NCBI RefSeq assembly: GCF_018139145.2
Contig: NC_059477.1
Location: forward strand, 27,631,502-27,695,501
Origin: Gymnogyps californianus
Taxonomy: Eukaryota > Chordata > Aves > Accipitriformes > Cathartidae
DNA length: 64,000 nt
Direction: 5' to 3'
Shown here piece by piece: positions 45,491-57,975 of this stretch (its first letter is position 1; each line of letters starts with the position of its first letter). The notes beneath the pieces were generated by a model. It saw only the letters and a list, made by a program, of their open reading frames with translations. It was not told where the DNA came from and made no database searches. The position numbers were made by a program, and so were the translations under genes.

Positions 45491-48372
45491 GAGGATTCTG
45501 ATACCCAGGACTTAAAGAATTAAATAACAGTAGAGAAGAGGTACTAAGAGAAGATGCTCCTCTATATGTTACGTTATGCATCAAGATGTGCTTTACGAAA
45601 CAGAATTAGGACATCACATTCAGTGCCCTGCTTGCTCAAAGAAAGTCTGAGTGGTTGAGTCTGCTCATAATCAAGGAGCCTGCCTAGAGCGTAGCCTTCT
45701 ACAGGGGACCACAGCTTCCCTCTGGATGGGATAGCCAGCATCAGGCAGAGGAGTTTTGCCTCCAGTTGCGCCCCTCTATGGCAGGACGACAACCTGTTGT
45801 TAGCAGGTCGTTAGCAAGTCACTGTTGGGCAGTGGGAGCGTCTATCAGCTTATATAAGTTTGGTATCAATAATCACAAGAATTGCACATGCGCAGTGTGC
45901 CCCTGCAAGTGACTTATCCTTTCATAGTTCAAGTTGGTGACAAAGCTACTCTGCTCTTTGCTCTTCATTACAAGACAGCTTTCCTTTAAAATCCAGCCTG
46001 CCACACTTCTCTGCGAGTTTTTCCACTGCACATTACAGAGGTTCAGTTTAGTCCTTTATCCTAGAAGGATGAACAGACCTCTACCTAACCCACCTGATCT
46101 TCTTTCCCAGCTAGAGAGATAAAAATTGATGTTCTCTGAACAGCTGATCTCAGTACCTATGTTCTTATGGATTATATTCCCCCTCCCCTTTCACTCACTA
46201 CTCCATAATCTTCGCTTTCCTTTGGAAAGGGGTGATTCATTGCTACTAAATGGTAGACCATCTCTCTGAGATGGGAGTGTGGACAGCCCTTCTACTCCTT
46301 GCTAACAAGCACACAAACCTTCCTCCCATCCCTCTAGACTGGTGTGGCCAGCAGAACCCTTTTTCATGGAATTTAGCTTCTTGATCCAGAAGAGCAAATG
46401 CTTTCAAGCATCTCTTTCACTGCTATCGAGCTGTGGGATAATGGTATGGGGAATCTTTTGTTTCTTAGCCTCAGGGTAACCAGAGTGGATGATGTACCTG
46501 AGCCAAAAACACGGTGAGGACAAAGCACTTGTATTTTAGATGGTGGCACAACTGGGTGAGGTCTGCCCTGATGACAGGGGAGCAAGAATCTTTGTCAGAT
46601 TTATACAGTAGCAAAGCAAAATGGCCTTGTCCCTCATGTTTTTAGCTCATACACATCAGCTCTCCATTATAAACAAACCCTCTGTAGGCAATGCAGGCCA
46701 GGCTTGGGGAGGAAATCTTCCTCATTCCAGAAGCACAACCAGCCCATAGCTATGCATCAACCCCTTCAGGACTTTTGCCCCAGAGAGGCTGAGAGTAAGA
46801 AGGGAGGTAGCTAGCGGGGATGGCAAGAACACTTCCCTGGATCTTCATCCCCAGTGGGCAGAGACCCCAGTAGGCTAATTCTGCATCTCCTCACGAGTCC
46901 CCTTTGAAATCAGTCCCAAGGACTACGGTCTGATCCTTCACTACTACAGGGTCTGTGCAGGAGAGGAAGCAGTGTCTTTGCATGGATCTCCAAGGTCTAT
47001 TGGTAGGGTCCTGAGTCGGGCTTGGAAGAAATCACTATGTTCACTGAGGGATGAGATGAGTCAGTGGTGCCTCCATGCAGAAATACTCTTTGAGACTTCT
47101 ACGGAGATGTCTGTGGGGTTGGGAGGGGGGGGTTGGTTTTGTTCAGGGCAGGAAGCATGGGGAAGGGAAGGCTGCAATGTAAGAAACAATCAATCAGCCA
47201 CAAGGGAGGGGTTGACTAAGAGGAATGACCATGTCAACTGTGTTACTGTCCCGTCATTCTCCTGAATCCAGAATGGAAACTTCCAAGTGCTCTTCATGAG
47301 CTTATGTTTATTAGAAAACTATTCCTGGGTGTTAAAGGTTGTTTTCTAATGAAAATATACATAATAAAAAAAGCAAACGAATGACTCTTGTTAATCTTCT
47401 CCTCTCCTCTGTTAACCTGTAACACACACCGTGAAAATTACCTCCTTCCTCGTTTGTTTATTGCCATTCCTGGTCAATAAAAATCTCTTTCTGGTCACGA
47501 TCAACTCAGGGCCTTATACAGTAAGCTTTCATCCTCTGCCTACACATCAGAGGTCAAGACTTCACATAAGGGATTTGAACAAATTGCCATGGCTTAGTGT
47601 ACATAACACGATGTGTTAGCACTTTGACTTATCATTTGTTTATGACATTAAACAGCGAAAATCATTTACCAAACATCACTATAAGCTTCGTATGTAGTGC
47701 CTTCCCCATGTGCAAGAGAGAAGCTTGAGGCAACCATGGTAAGTACAGGCAAGCACTGAAAAATGCTGCTATTTTCAGAGTACCCACTCTGGTGTGCCAG
47801 GTCTTTTCCAGGGACAATACAGAACTGCCCTTGACAATGAACATCTCCCATCTAAGCAGTACTGGAGTCAGCCCTTACTCCAGGGCTTCATCTTCTACAA
47901 AGTGCTATCTGAACTTCAAGACACAGGGAACGCTCAGAGCAAGCACACACAGTGAAAGTGAGGACGATGGAAACAATCACCAATGCCATGGCAGGAAGGG
48001 GTTGGTAAAGAGCTAGGTTAGGCTCCTCTCCTGAATGCTGGGCACATGACAGCAAGCTGTACCCCAGGACATCTTTTGAGGCTGCCCCTTGTTTCTGTAA
48101 TGCCCACTGAATGCCTAGAGCATCACTTTTCAAGGTGATGTGCCTAGACACCCAGTGCAACCAGCCACACAGCCTTCCTGTCTCAGGAGGAAAGCAGGGG
48201 CAGTATTTCACCAGCCAAACACAGAGTTCACAAAAGACGGTCACAAGAAGCTCTGAAAACTCTTCTTCTGCCGAAGGGTCACAGAACTTTCCCATGCTTG
48301 CACATGTGAGGATCCTGCCCTGGAGAGACAGACAGAGTCTGTTCCTCATCCTTCCCCTGGAAACCAGATAAG

Positions 48373-48428
48373 TCCTTTTCTTCTCTCTCTCTTTTTTTCT
48401 TTCTTCTTTTTTTTTTTTTTTTTTTTTT
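48373..48428. repeat. Pyrimidine tract ending in T22
   Basis: A ttctctct-type pyrimidine stretch runs into 22 T bases at 48407-48428. I considered a minus-strand retroinsert with a poly(A) tail, but the sequence to the right shows no element body or AATAAA. Confidence 0.85.
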
Positions 48429-49730
48429 AAATATAGGTCTATTCCAATAAGTCTATCAAAATACACAGACAGATGGAGAGCCAGAAGGGAACAAATGGAG
48501 AAAAGGAAATGGGCAGGACAAGGAGCCCTGCCCCTCCCAAATGGAGGACAAAAAACAAGGGGAGGGGATATGACAGAGGGAGCAGGGGCTGGGGATAGAA
48601 GATAGGGAGCAGGGATAGGACTGGCAGAGAGAAGGGAGATACATGGTGTGAAGAGGCTGGTGGCAACTATTGATTACTGCAGTGATAACACTGATAATTT
48701 GGAGAAAAGAGGGCAAGACAGGCCCTAGAGGATCCTCAGGGAAAGGACGAAGGAGCCATGAAACACTGGCAGACCAGACTTCATGGAGTCCTCTCCAACC
48801 AGCCTTTCTATGAGTCCAGGACCAAAACTGGGTCTTTCACAGACTGCAGCCTGACAAACAACTTCTTGTTAGATTACATCCCCCAATTAACAAAAAGCTG
48901 CATCACCCAGGCTAGGCAAACACAAATTACTGCATGCATCATCTTACCTGTAACTCAATTATTCTTACCAAAACGTATTATTCCTAATCCAAGGCTGCCT
49001 CCCAGGGCTTGTTTTATTCTGAGCACACAGCTACATTGCTAAAAACCATAATGTGCCCTGCACCTGCTCAGACCAAAAGTAATTTCCTACACCAGGCAGC
49101 CAGGGCTCTGCTGAATTGTAGCAGCTATAACAGACTGTGGTCTTTGCCAGCTCAGTGGATTTCAGGAGAACGGGGATGCTGAAATGCTGGGTTACTCTAG
49201 AGAGATAGAAGGTTGTCTGTAAAACAAGGAGGTCTGAGTGATATTGCAGCCTGGATTCCCTCACACACAGACAGGAGTGTTGCCAAAACACTGGGATCTG
49301 AGCTCAAGCTGCAAAATTCACAGCAGAATTGCAAAAATCACAAGCTTGAGAGTAAAAAGCATTTCAGGCAAGCTGGTGGCAGGAAGAAGTTTTAACCACT
49401 GGGAACGTGAAACTATTTTGGTTTAGAAACGAGTGAAAATTTCAAAATCTAACCTACAATAAATGTAGGTGTATCTGCATGGGAAATATATTTACCTGAA
49501 TCTTAAAGAGAAAATAATCTGGTTTGAGAATTTCAAACAGCGAACAAGTGTCTCCCATCCAGAAGTTACTGGCCACTTCCAGAAGCAATACAACAGCATG
49601 CTGCTCAATTGCCAGAGGATACTAGTCCCTGAAGAAAATGGGTAACAACTGTCTTCAATTACAGTGATAAAATTCCCAATGTAATATAGGTCTATCAGAC
49701 AACTAGTTTACTAATTTTGAACGAGATGAC

Positions 49731-49822
49731 CTAAGGGCCTGACATAAACCTGACTGAAATCAGCAGGATTTTTCCTCAGGCTTGAGTGGGCACAGAGGAT
49801 CAGGACTGTGCCCTTGGGGCAT
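49731..49822. repeat. Old foldback (MITE-like) amniote repeat
   Basis: The stretch has imperfect inverted ends: ctaagggcctgacata on the left and gatcaggactgtgccc on the right. Between them are ctgaaatcagcaggattt and tttcctcaggcttgagtggg. It follows the pattern of a family I know from sauropsid genomes, whose core is GACTTCAATGGG flanked by inverted TAGGGCCTGATC-type ends. I cannot name the database entry. It is diverged but has both ends. Confidence 0.6.
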
Positions 49823-51890
49823 TTCATGCTCCCAGCTCCTCAGTACTTGCATCTTCTGGTTTTACAATCCAGAAGCAAAAGCACAGGAGAGCAGCGAGTG
49901 GATCATCTCTGCGAGGCCAGTTGAGTCAGTGTTACTGCAGGATTTGCAAAATTCACTATTTTTACCATCCACCACCAAAACCCCCTCATCTCCCAGTGAA
50001 TTAATAGCCATTAATCTTAAAGCATCATCTTTGCAACAAAGTTTGCGTGAATCTGCACACCTACGTCCAGTCATGCTTACGGGTGTAAATATATGCCTGT
50101 GTGAGATGGCACTCAAACGGCTATGGGCATGCACAAAGTTAGTGCAAGGCAAGCGCACGGATGTGCACCAGCTACACTGTGATGAATCCTGACATGCATG
50201 GTCTTACCGCCCAATAAACCGGCATCAGCCAAAGTGGAAATGTAGTTAGTTACCTTGCATCTGCAGGGGAGAAGAGCCTGTTCACAGGCAGTTATGGTAG
50301 ATTAGCTGAAACATTGTGAGTTCATTACCAAGATCAGTTACTCATACATCTGTAAACAAGGCCTAACATCCCCCAAAACAGCCAACAGTAGCCCCATGCA
50401 TCCGGGCAAGACACAGTCAGAGTTGCACATCTTACAAAGAATAATTAAAGTATTCCCCTCCCTCTCATTTTGAATTTAGCTGGGAGCAACAAGCACTGAT
50501 TACTTAATGTAAACAGTGCTCTAGTTATTTAATGCACTAAATAACAACAGACATCCATAAACTCACTTATTTTATATACTTTTAAAATGCCCACAACCTT
50601 CTCTAGTTTGTGAATGCTGAGAACTTTATTGCATCACTAAAGCCTTATCGAACTTTGGAGCAGTCTCGGGTCAGAGCATAATGGATCATTTTCAAGGCTA
50701 TAAGCAGAGTAAAGGGAAGCTAAATCATTTCACTAGATTCCCACTTTCACATACAATCCATGTGTTTGTCCTTTCTGTTCAGGTAAGGTTTCATGGTGGT
50801 GAAAGATGCCAGATCTGGAGTTGTTTCTGTTCACAGCACATGGAGGGACCCTGGAAGTTACGTCTGTCCTCAATCTCCAGTAACCACCTCTATGAGTTGA
50901 GCAATGCTTAAGGCCATATATTTCAACCTGCCTTTGTACGTATTTAACGTAGGCATCTACAGCTCACTCAACTTTATACATCTAAAGACCACTTGTCAAA
51001 TTCTAAGCTGCCTTAGTAATCATCAGAGAAAAATAGGTACCTCCTAGGATTATTCATCCCAATTGTATTCAGCACCAAACTGCCTACACAGTTGTCTAGT
51101 ATGATTTGAGATGCTTGACTAGCCTCCAGTGCCGCAATTTTAAATTGATGCCCATCTCTAAAGTTAGGAAAAAAGCACCCACCCCTCTTTTGCATGTATT
51201 GGGTAGCCAGCAGCTGAATCAGTCATCTTTCCCCTAACTTTATTAATCAGAGGAACTAAGTTAGGCTGCCCAGGCTGAATACAAGATGTGGTCCCCAAAA
51301 CATTGGTTTCTTCCCTCGTCTTACTGAAAAAGGGAGAAGGAACCTAAGGGATTTGTGAGGTTCTCCTACCATCCACAGTCAGCATGAGACTCCAACCACC
51401 AAACATCTTAGCCCTGCAGTTAATTGTGCTTATGGTCTACAGCTTGTTACATCTGTTGCTTGCAACCTGTCTCCTATTCTCAACTTCTGTTCTGAATTTG
51501 CAAAAAGGATGAATCAATTCAGGGTGTTCAATTCAGGGGATTTTTTTAAAGCGGAATCCCAAAAGAATACTGTTCAACTTTTCCTAAAAGTAAAAAACCA
51601 CTTTCTAGGCAAATTTAGGGCCCTCAAATTACTGCTACCTCCTGAAAATTCAGGCCTGAATTTCTAAACTCTAAGGGGAAAACCAGCATTTTTTAAACAG
51701 CAAACTCTGCAAGGCTGTGAATGAAGCCTGGTACAAAGCTGTTCTCTAAACAGCAAGGCAGCTAGTCCTACAACTGTCACCATTTGTGACTCGTGATACT
51801 GCAGAGAGCTCTCATCGTTACAGCGCACCTTGTATCAGAAGCATCTTTCAGAGCTTTGGGGAATTTTTTGTTTTCTTGTTTAAAGACTGC

Positions 51891-51908
51891 GGGGGGGGGG
51901 GGGCGGGG
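51891..51908. repeat. G-rich run (G13 C G4)
   Basis: Thirteen G bases, then C, then GGGG, in the intergenic part. It is capable of G-quadruplex formation on this strand. Confidence 0.9.
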
Positions 51909-52892
51909 CAGAAATCCTGAGAAAACAGAAAAGGGAAGGTAGAGAGAGGCTGAGTACCCAGGCACAATGGAGCAAGTACAGCCACCATAGTCAACAAGCT
52001 GGCCTGATGGAAAGCATAGCCTTGTGCTAAAGGACAGCCCCTGGATTAGAAATCATCCCTGAAAATGTTTAACTAAGGCATTTGCTTGACAGTCAAAGCA
52101 AACAAGAAGCAGCATACAGGGGTGTGTTGAGGCTTTAAAACTCTATTTGCAAGGTTGAAGGAGACCAGGGGCTCAACAAGCCAAAGCTGTTGGTGCCTGT
52201 TATATTTTCCAAAGTAACAGATCTGTGAAAGGGAATCACTCATGACCCCATGCAACAAACAATTGATGTTTTACAGGGAGAGCTCCACACCCAGGAGACA
52301 TTCCTCAGACTGCCTTTCTCAGCTACCCAAACAGCAGTGCTCCTCTCCCATCACTTGACCTGCAGCCTGTCTCAGTCTCCCCTTCTAGAAAGCCAAGACT
52401 TGCTATTCTTCTGCAGAGCAGGGGCAGATGTCACTGGCTTCCCATCAGCACTCCACCCCCACCAGCAAGTGGGCCACTGGGCCTGAGCTCACAAGCACCA
52501 GCAACTATGGTGGGATCACCCCTATACTTCATACAGACATCATCAAAGGGGACCAGCAATCCTATTCCTTGTCCCGGGCTTGATTTGAACCCGTCATGTT
52601 ACACTAAAACTACAGCCCAGGAGGCATTTGAAACATTCACAGTACATTTTAAGCACACTGTTCCTGAACATGTATAAAAAAAATCCCATTGCTTTACCTC
52701 TCCAGAAAAAATCCACTGTTGCCTTTGGCATCTGTCTCCACATTTCTTCCACACTTTTCTCTGGGCTTGTGGTGGTGGTGGTATTTGCTGCTGTTACTGA
52801 GATGCACGATATTATGCAATTGTCTACCATTTTGATTTAGTCAGCTAGGGGAAAAAAACCTGTTCCATATTCTATTAATAACCGGCAGCCAG

Positions 52893-52922
52893 CTCCCTCC
52901 TTCCCTCCCTCCCTCCCTCCCC
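52893..52922. repeat. (CCCT)n pyrimidine repeat
   Basis: ccctccct units with one cctt variation, in intergenic sequence. Confidence 0.9.
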
Positions 52923-54529
52923 AAATTCCCACAGAAGGAGGATCACAGACAGATCCCTGCAACCACAAACTAGCAGCCTGACTAGATCACAAACATCCAT
53001 GGAGCCAGAGATTTGCAATGAATTCTGGGTAATTAACCTGCCAGGGAAAGACAATCTTAATTAAGAAAAGCCAAGCTGTTCTTTTCCCAAACCTTTTGAT
53101 TAATAAAGCCACAGTATTGATTTGGCTCAGGATTTTGGTCTAAATTTTAATGGGTTTTGTGGTCCTACCAAATGTTTTGAAAGCAACCATGCAAGCAGCG
53201 GTAGTCTTCAAGCAGCAGTCCAAGACGCAAACTCTTTACTTTGCCTTCTTGACACCACATTAAAGGTGAATGATCTCATTATTTAGGATGGCCTCAGTGC
53301 TGGGGAGAAGCACTGTCTTCACAGCTTGGATGGACAGTGCCATGGAGAGGTTGCCCCCATCCTCGTGTAAAGGGGCTACAGCTGAGACAAGACTGGGACC
53401 CTCCCTCCCCTTCTTCTCAGGAAGAGCATTCCAGGACAAAAGGTTTCCTCAGAAGGCCAAAGTTCCTGCTTTCACATCCCTTTCAGGCAATCCTGGAAAT
53501 ATCATTTGGAAGCAAAGGCAACTTGCCAGCACCCATATTGGGTTGCAAGCAGCCATTTGGATATAAACAGTTGTACAGGTCACTCCAAAGTTCCTGAAGC
53601 AGCTGTTGTCATGAAGCAGGCATGAGTCCTCGCAGGGACCACATCAAGATTTAGGAGGAGTACTGAGTATATTTCAGAGACATGAGATTTAAGTTCTGTG
53701 TTCTTTTGCTTCTGGTTCTACTTCAAACTCCTCATTTCATGTGTGATAAGTATCTATGGCAACATCTATCCTAGTATGCTCAATGTGCTCAGGACCTTTC
53801 TCTGGGGCTGATGCCAATTGGTACAAACTCAGCCAAGTCCAAACTCTTATTCCTCAGGGCAAAAAAGGCCAAAGTGTGGCCACATCCAAACTGTCTATTG
53901 CTCCTGACCTGTGTTAACTCCTGAACCATGCTGGGAAGTCTCATCAAGACAGCCTGGGCCAAAAGCATGTCAAAAGCTATGCTAACCACTTACCAAGACA
54001 ACTCCAGTGCCTGGGAGTGTTTCCTGGGCATCCACTCATGATGGAGGACATGTCTCAAACCACTTTGGTAGGGCATATTCAGAAAGACCCAAGAAACTCC
54101 CCCCAAAGTGGCACTATTCCCCAGCAAGGACTTGGTCAGCCGTGAGCAAAACCCTCCTGCAGCAATTTGCACATCCAGTTTTGAGGGCCTAAGAAGGTGT
54201 GTTCTTTTTATTTCCCCAAGGTAAGAAGGCTGTTTTGGTCTGTGAAACATGTGACAGTTGATCACATTTCTGTCTTGACACAGCACAAAGAGCCAGGAGA
54301 ACCAGACAGTTCAGGACAGGATGTTTCTGGAGACACTGGGTGAGTCACAAAGAAATTCCAGAGACTTTCAAAGGGAACTTTAATCTCACCAGCCCTGCTC
54401 ATCTTTGCAGGTCAAACTCTACTCACCTGTCTGAAGCCAAGGATGACCTACATATTTATTGGCAAAAATTAGCATTTTCGCTAATGGTATCCTGGATACA
54501 AGGTAATTATGGTAAAGACTGATGAAAAT

Positions 54530-54900
54530 CATTTAACTCCTGCTATGGGGACAGCATGATGGCAGCTAGATTAAAGATGTCCTTTATAAACCATCACAGA
54601 GTAAGAGAACATGATAATGAATGAGTTAATTACATCAGCATTTGAGGCTGATACTACCCATCTGCTGCTTTGATTAATTAAAACTCTGATGGACAACAAT
54701 GAGGCCCTTCTCAGGTCTGAAAGCAATTAATTGCCAAAGTCCTCAATAAATCTAACACATCACTGACTGAACTGGCAGAAGAGGCCACTTTGAACAGCCC
54801 CAGAACAGAGGCAGCAAAGCAGATTATGGAGTCTGAAGCATCCCCAACATGATGCATTAATCTTTTGATGTAACACTGGGGCTTAGGCCTAGCAATTTCA
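54530..54900. promoter_or_regulatory. Candidate conserved enhancer-like block downstream of MARCHF4
   Basis: The block is dense in homeodomain and SOX-like cores: gagttaattacatcagc, tttgattaattaaaac, gacaacaatgagg and agcaattaattgcc. AATTAATT occurs in two places. It has no repeat character and no ORF. Blocks with this texture next to developmental genes are often conserved enhancers, but conservation cannot be seen from one sequence. Confidence 0.3.
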
Positions 54901-57892
54901 GCTTCTTGTTTAATCGCCTTCTCTCTCCCTTTCTTTCTTTCCTCTCAAGATCAGAGGAAGGGGCAGTCTCAGTGAAGGATATGAACTGCTGAGGAGACTG
55001 TTAAGGAGACATTGGCCCTTTTTGTCCTTTGCCCAGACTCTCTGAGCTGTAATGAATGGGTTAAATTTTTGCTCGTGAATGTCTGTTCTCGCTGGACCAG
55101 TTGTAACCAGTCCTGACAAAGCAGGATTTTGTAAATGCAATGGGGAGCCGAACTCTTCCAATGCTTTCCCTGTTTGTCATTCAAAGAATGACAAAAAGCA
55201 ACAGCAGTTGCCCAGAAAGTGGTGGCAAATCAAATCTCCCTATGGGCAGGTCAAGGAAAGACTCTGAGAAACCAGACACAGACCGTGGGGGTCAGGAGCA
55301 AAGGCAGGGCATGAGGAACAGAAGATGAAGCTGATCAAATGACTTTCTACTGTGAGAAATCCTAGGCTCCAGAACCGCTTTCCAAGGCAGGCAAAAGGGG
55401 AAAGCCCTAGTGCACAACCATTTAAGAGCAAAAAATGTTGTCAATGTACTGCAGGGAAAAATGGCCACAACCAGCAGAGAGGAATTAATGCTTTTCACTT
55501 TTTGCCCTCTGTCTACACTGAACATCAGTCTTGCAAACTAAGCCCAGCTGGGACACAAGGGGATTTTGAGGCAATACCACAAAAGACCACTTTCTTTTGC
55601 AGCAAACAGGGCTAGAGGACACCAGACCACCTTCAAAGCCAGTGCAGCTCAAACATGTAGTTTGGAGACCTTGCACTACAAGGTGCTGCTTTTTCAGAGA
55701 TGGGGGGAAAAAAAGCCTTTCCTTCCATTTTTATCCTACTTCTGCGTTGTTAAGCAGCTCTTGCATTTCACCTCAAACAGTTACAATTGAGGAACTAAAG
55801 CTTCTTCATACTACAGATCCAAGACAATGATTAATAACAATTATCAGCAGTGATTAGTTAATACGACCATAATACAACAATCCCACTGCCTGCCAGTCAA
55901 TTGCAGGCATCAGCATGTTGAAGCATGACAGCTGTTCTCATTAAACACTGCCTTGCTCCTGAGGACAAGAGGAGAATCCTCTTTGCAGCAGCAGCCTCAG
56001 CTGAGTGTGATGCAGGCTACAACTCCCATGCTAGAATGGGGCAGGAAACCGTGAGTTTAGACATGTTGAAGTCAATGCAGAGATCATTGCTCTATAATCA
56101 TGTTAGAGAGAGGGTAATTATGTCCTGGGTGCATGGCTCTTGCTTATTGCTGGGTCTTTAGTTCAGTAATTGAAAAGGAACCATGTGTGAAAGGGTAAAA
56201 CAGGGGTAAGTAAGCAGAGGACAACAAAAAGGGTTTACTTACAGGGCTCCTGTTTCAAATTACAGAAGCTGGTTCTTCAAGTGTTGCAAAAGGGTTCACT
56301 ATGGAAAGGAACTTTTAACATGCAAGTATAGTAAACAACAGACCCCTTTTCCAATTACAGAAGAAGAGGAAACTAGTCAAGGAAAGAAATGGACCTGAAA
56401 GGGGGATGGTAGGAAGGCACTTTCCAACAGATGAAGTGGCCATTTGCAAATACTAATAACTCTTTGTCTCCATCTAAACAAAGGAGGGCGAGAGACAGAT
56501 GCCACATACCTACCTAGATTTCCCAGGAGAAGAATGGAAGAGAAATTAGGACAGACCAGATGTTCAAGAATTAAAATTTTTGAAGAGTAACCGAAACACA
56601 GAAGGAGCTGTTATTGCTCAGGTGAGCTTCAGCTGCCTCAAGGTATGTCTAGATCATGCAGTACAGAAGCATGCAGATGTGCCCTAAGCATCTCTAAAAA
56701 AACAGCTAGGTCAGAGTCATGCAAGTATCTCTTCAGAGCACTGCGCTCCCCTGAGCCCAAAGGGCGAGAGGAAGCTAATATTCTGCCAGTGCATTTTAAG
56801 CCATCTTCAGGAAGCAGATAATGCGGCGTGTCTCTGCAGATCAGTTGACGTGATAGATATGTACAGACATGTGCATCCACTGTGGAGTGAATCCATTATT
56901 CAACCTAAGATTTGGGTCAGATTTTCTGATTCCACCTGCAACTCAACTAAAGACCACTCAAAAAACCAGAGTGACAAGGATGGGGTGGGGGGTTGGGTTT
57001 TTTCACGTGTTTTTACTTGCTATTCCTTCCAAGTATCACACATTTAACTCATCTTACTCTCCAAAAGTCCTTTCCCTGTTGCCTAGCCCCAAAAGACTGC
57101 ACATTCAGGAAGGGAACTGAGAAACCACTCTCCAAGGGCAGGGATTTTTTGTCCCAGTTTCAGGTTTAAGCCTGTTTCACATATTGACTTTTAATGTTAA
57201 AGCCATAGCTCCCTCCAAAAAATCAGGTTAGAAGAAACAACTTTTTTAAACAACATTAAAACCTTACAGCTTACTGCAAGAAGAACCATCGTTCCAAGCT
57301 CCCTGCAGTATTTGGCCATTGCAAGGTAAGACTGGGATGTGGGTATAACTTTAGCTTCGAATTTCTTTTTTACCACTATCAGTTCAAGGTAAGCCCCAAT
57401 GTTATTTTTATCCACTGTATAGACCAGGTGCTACAAAAGTACTTGGTGCAACCTGTCACACTGCAAAACAAGTGTCATAGTGAATTAGCAATTCTCTACT
57501 ACACTTCTGTCCTGTTCCTCCACAAACAGGCGGGTAGTAGAAGTGTAATCCAAAAAAACCATATCACTTTGTAACTCCTATTTTATAAACCAACTAATAC
57601 CTCCACTTACATAGCATTATTGTCATGGACAGTCAAGAGAAGCACTAATTAGACTGGCACATTAGACACTTGTTAATTACATTCTCAGTTCTCAATGTCA
57701 GGAGAGTGTCTTGTTTGTACCTTTAGAAGCTGTGAAAGGAGGAAGACAGGAAAACAAAAACAACTCTTCTCTGATGCTGTGTAGTTTTGAGTTGGCTAAC
57801 CAGCTACTGCAGTGTAGCAACCTTATCCTTGTCACAGACCAATGTATGCATCTGGATGTGCAGATAGATAGACTGATTTTATCCACAAGAAT

Positions 57893-57975
57893 ATACAAAA
57901 TCAGCATCTCTCTGCTGAAGTCAATGGAACTGTATTGGTATGTAAACCAGCGAAAATAAAATCAAAATGCAACAC
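57893..57975. repeat. Old foldback-type amniote repeat, second copy
   Basis: The stretch reads ctgctgaagtcaatggaact, then gtatgtaaaccagcg and aaaataaaatc. This matches the common pattern TGAAGTCAATGGA, GTAAACCAGTGTAAATGAG, AGAATCTGGCCC of GACTTCAATGG-core repeats. The left half is poorly preserved. Confidence 0.5.

Noticed and set aside
45255..45584. Lys/Arg/Glu repeat ORF (+) and Phe/Leu/Ser repeat ORF (-)
   Set aside because: Both are translations of the 7-bp microsatellite.
46890..46960. Possible further GACTTCAATGG-class repeat (tttgaaatcagtccc, tctgatccttcac)
   Set aside because: Two short motifs only, with wrong spacing and no inverted ends.
48407..48428. Poly(A) tail of a minus-strand retrocopy
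   Set aside because: Adjacent sequence shows no processed gene, no AATAAA and no target-site duplication that I can see.
47888..48466. 192-codon ORF on the - strand
   Set aside because: It begins in the translated T22 tract (poly-Lys) and shows no recognisable domain.
52570..52620. tRNA-like segment on the minus strand (gggttcaaatc)
   Set aside because: A B-box-like motif with a gcccggg end, but no full cloverleaf could be built by eye.
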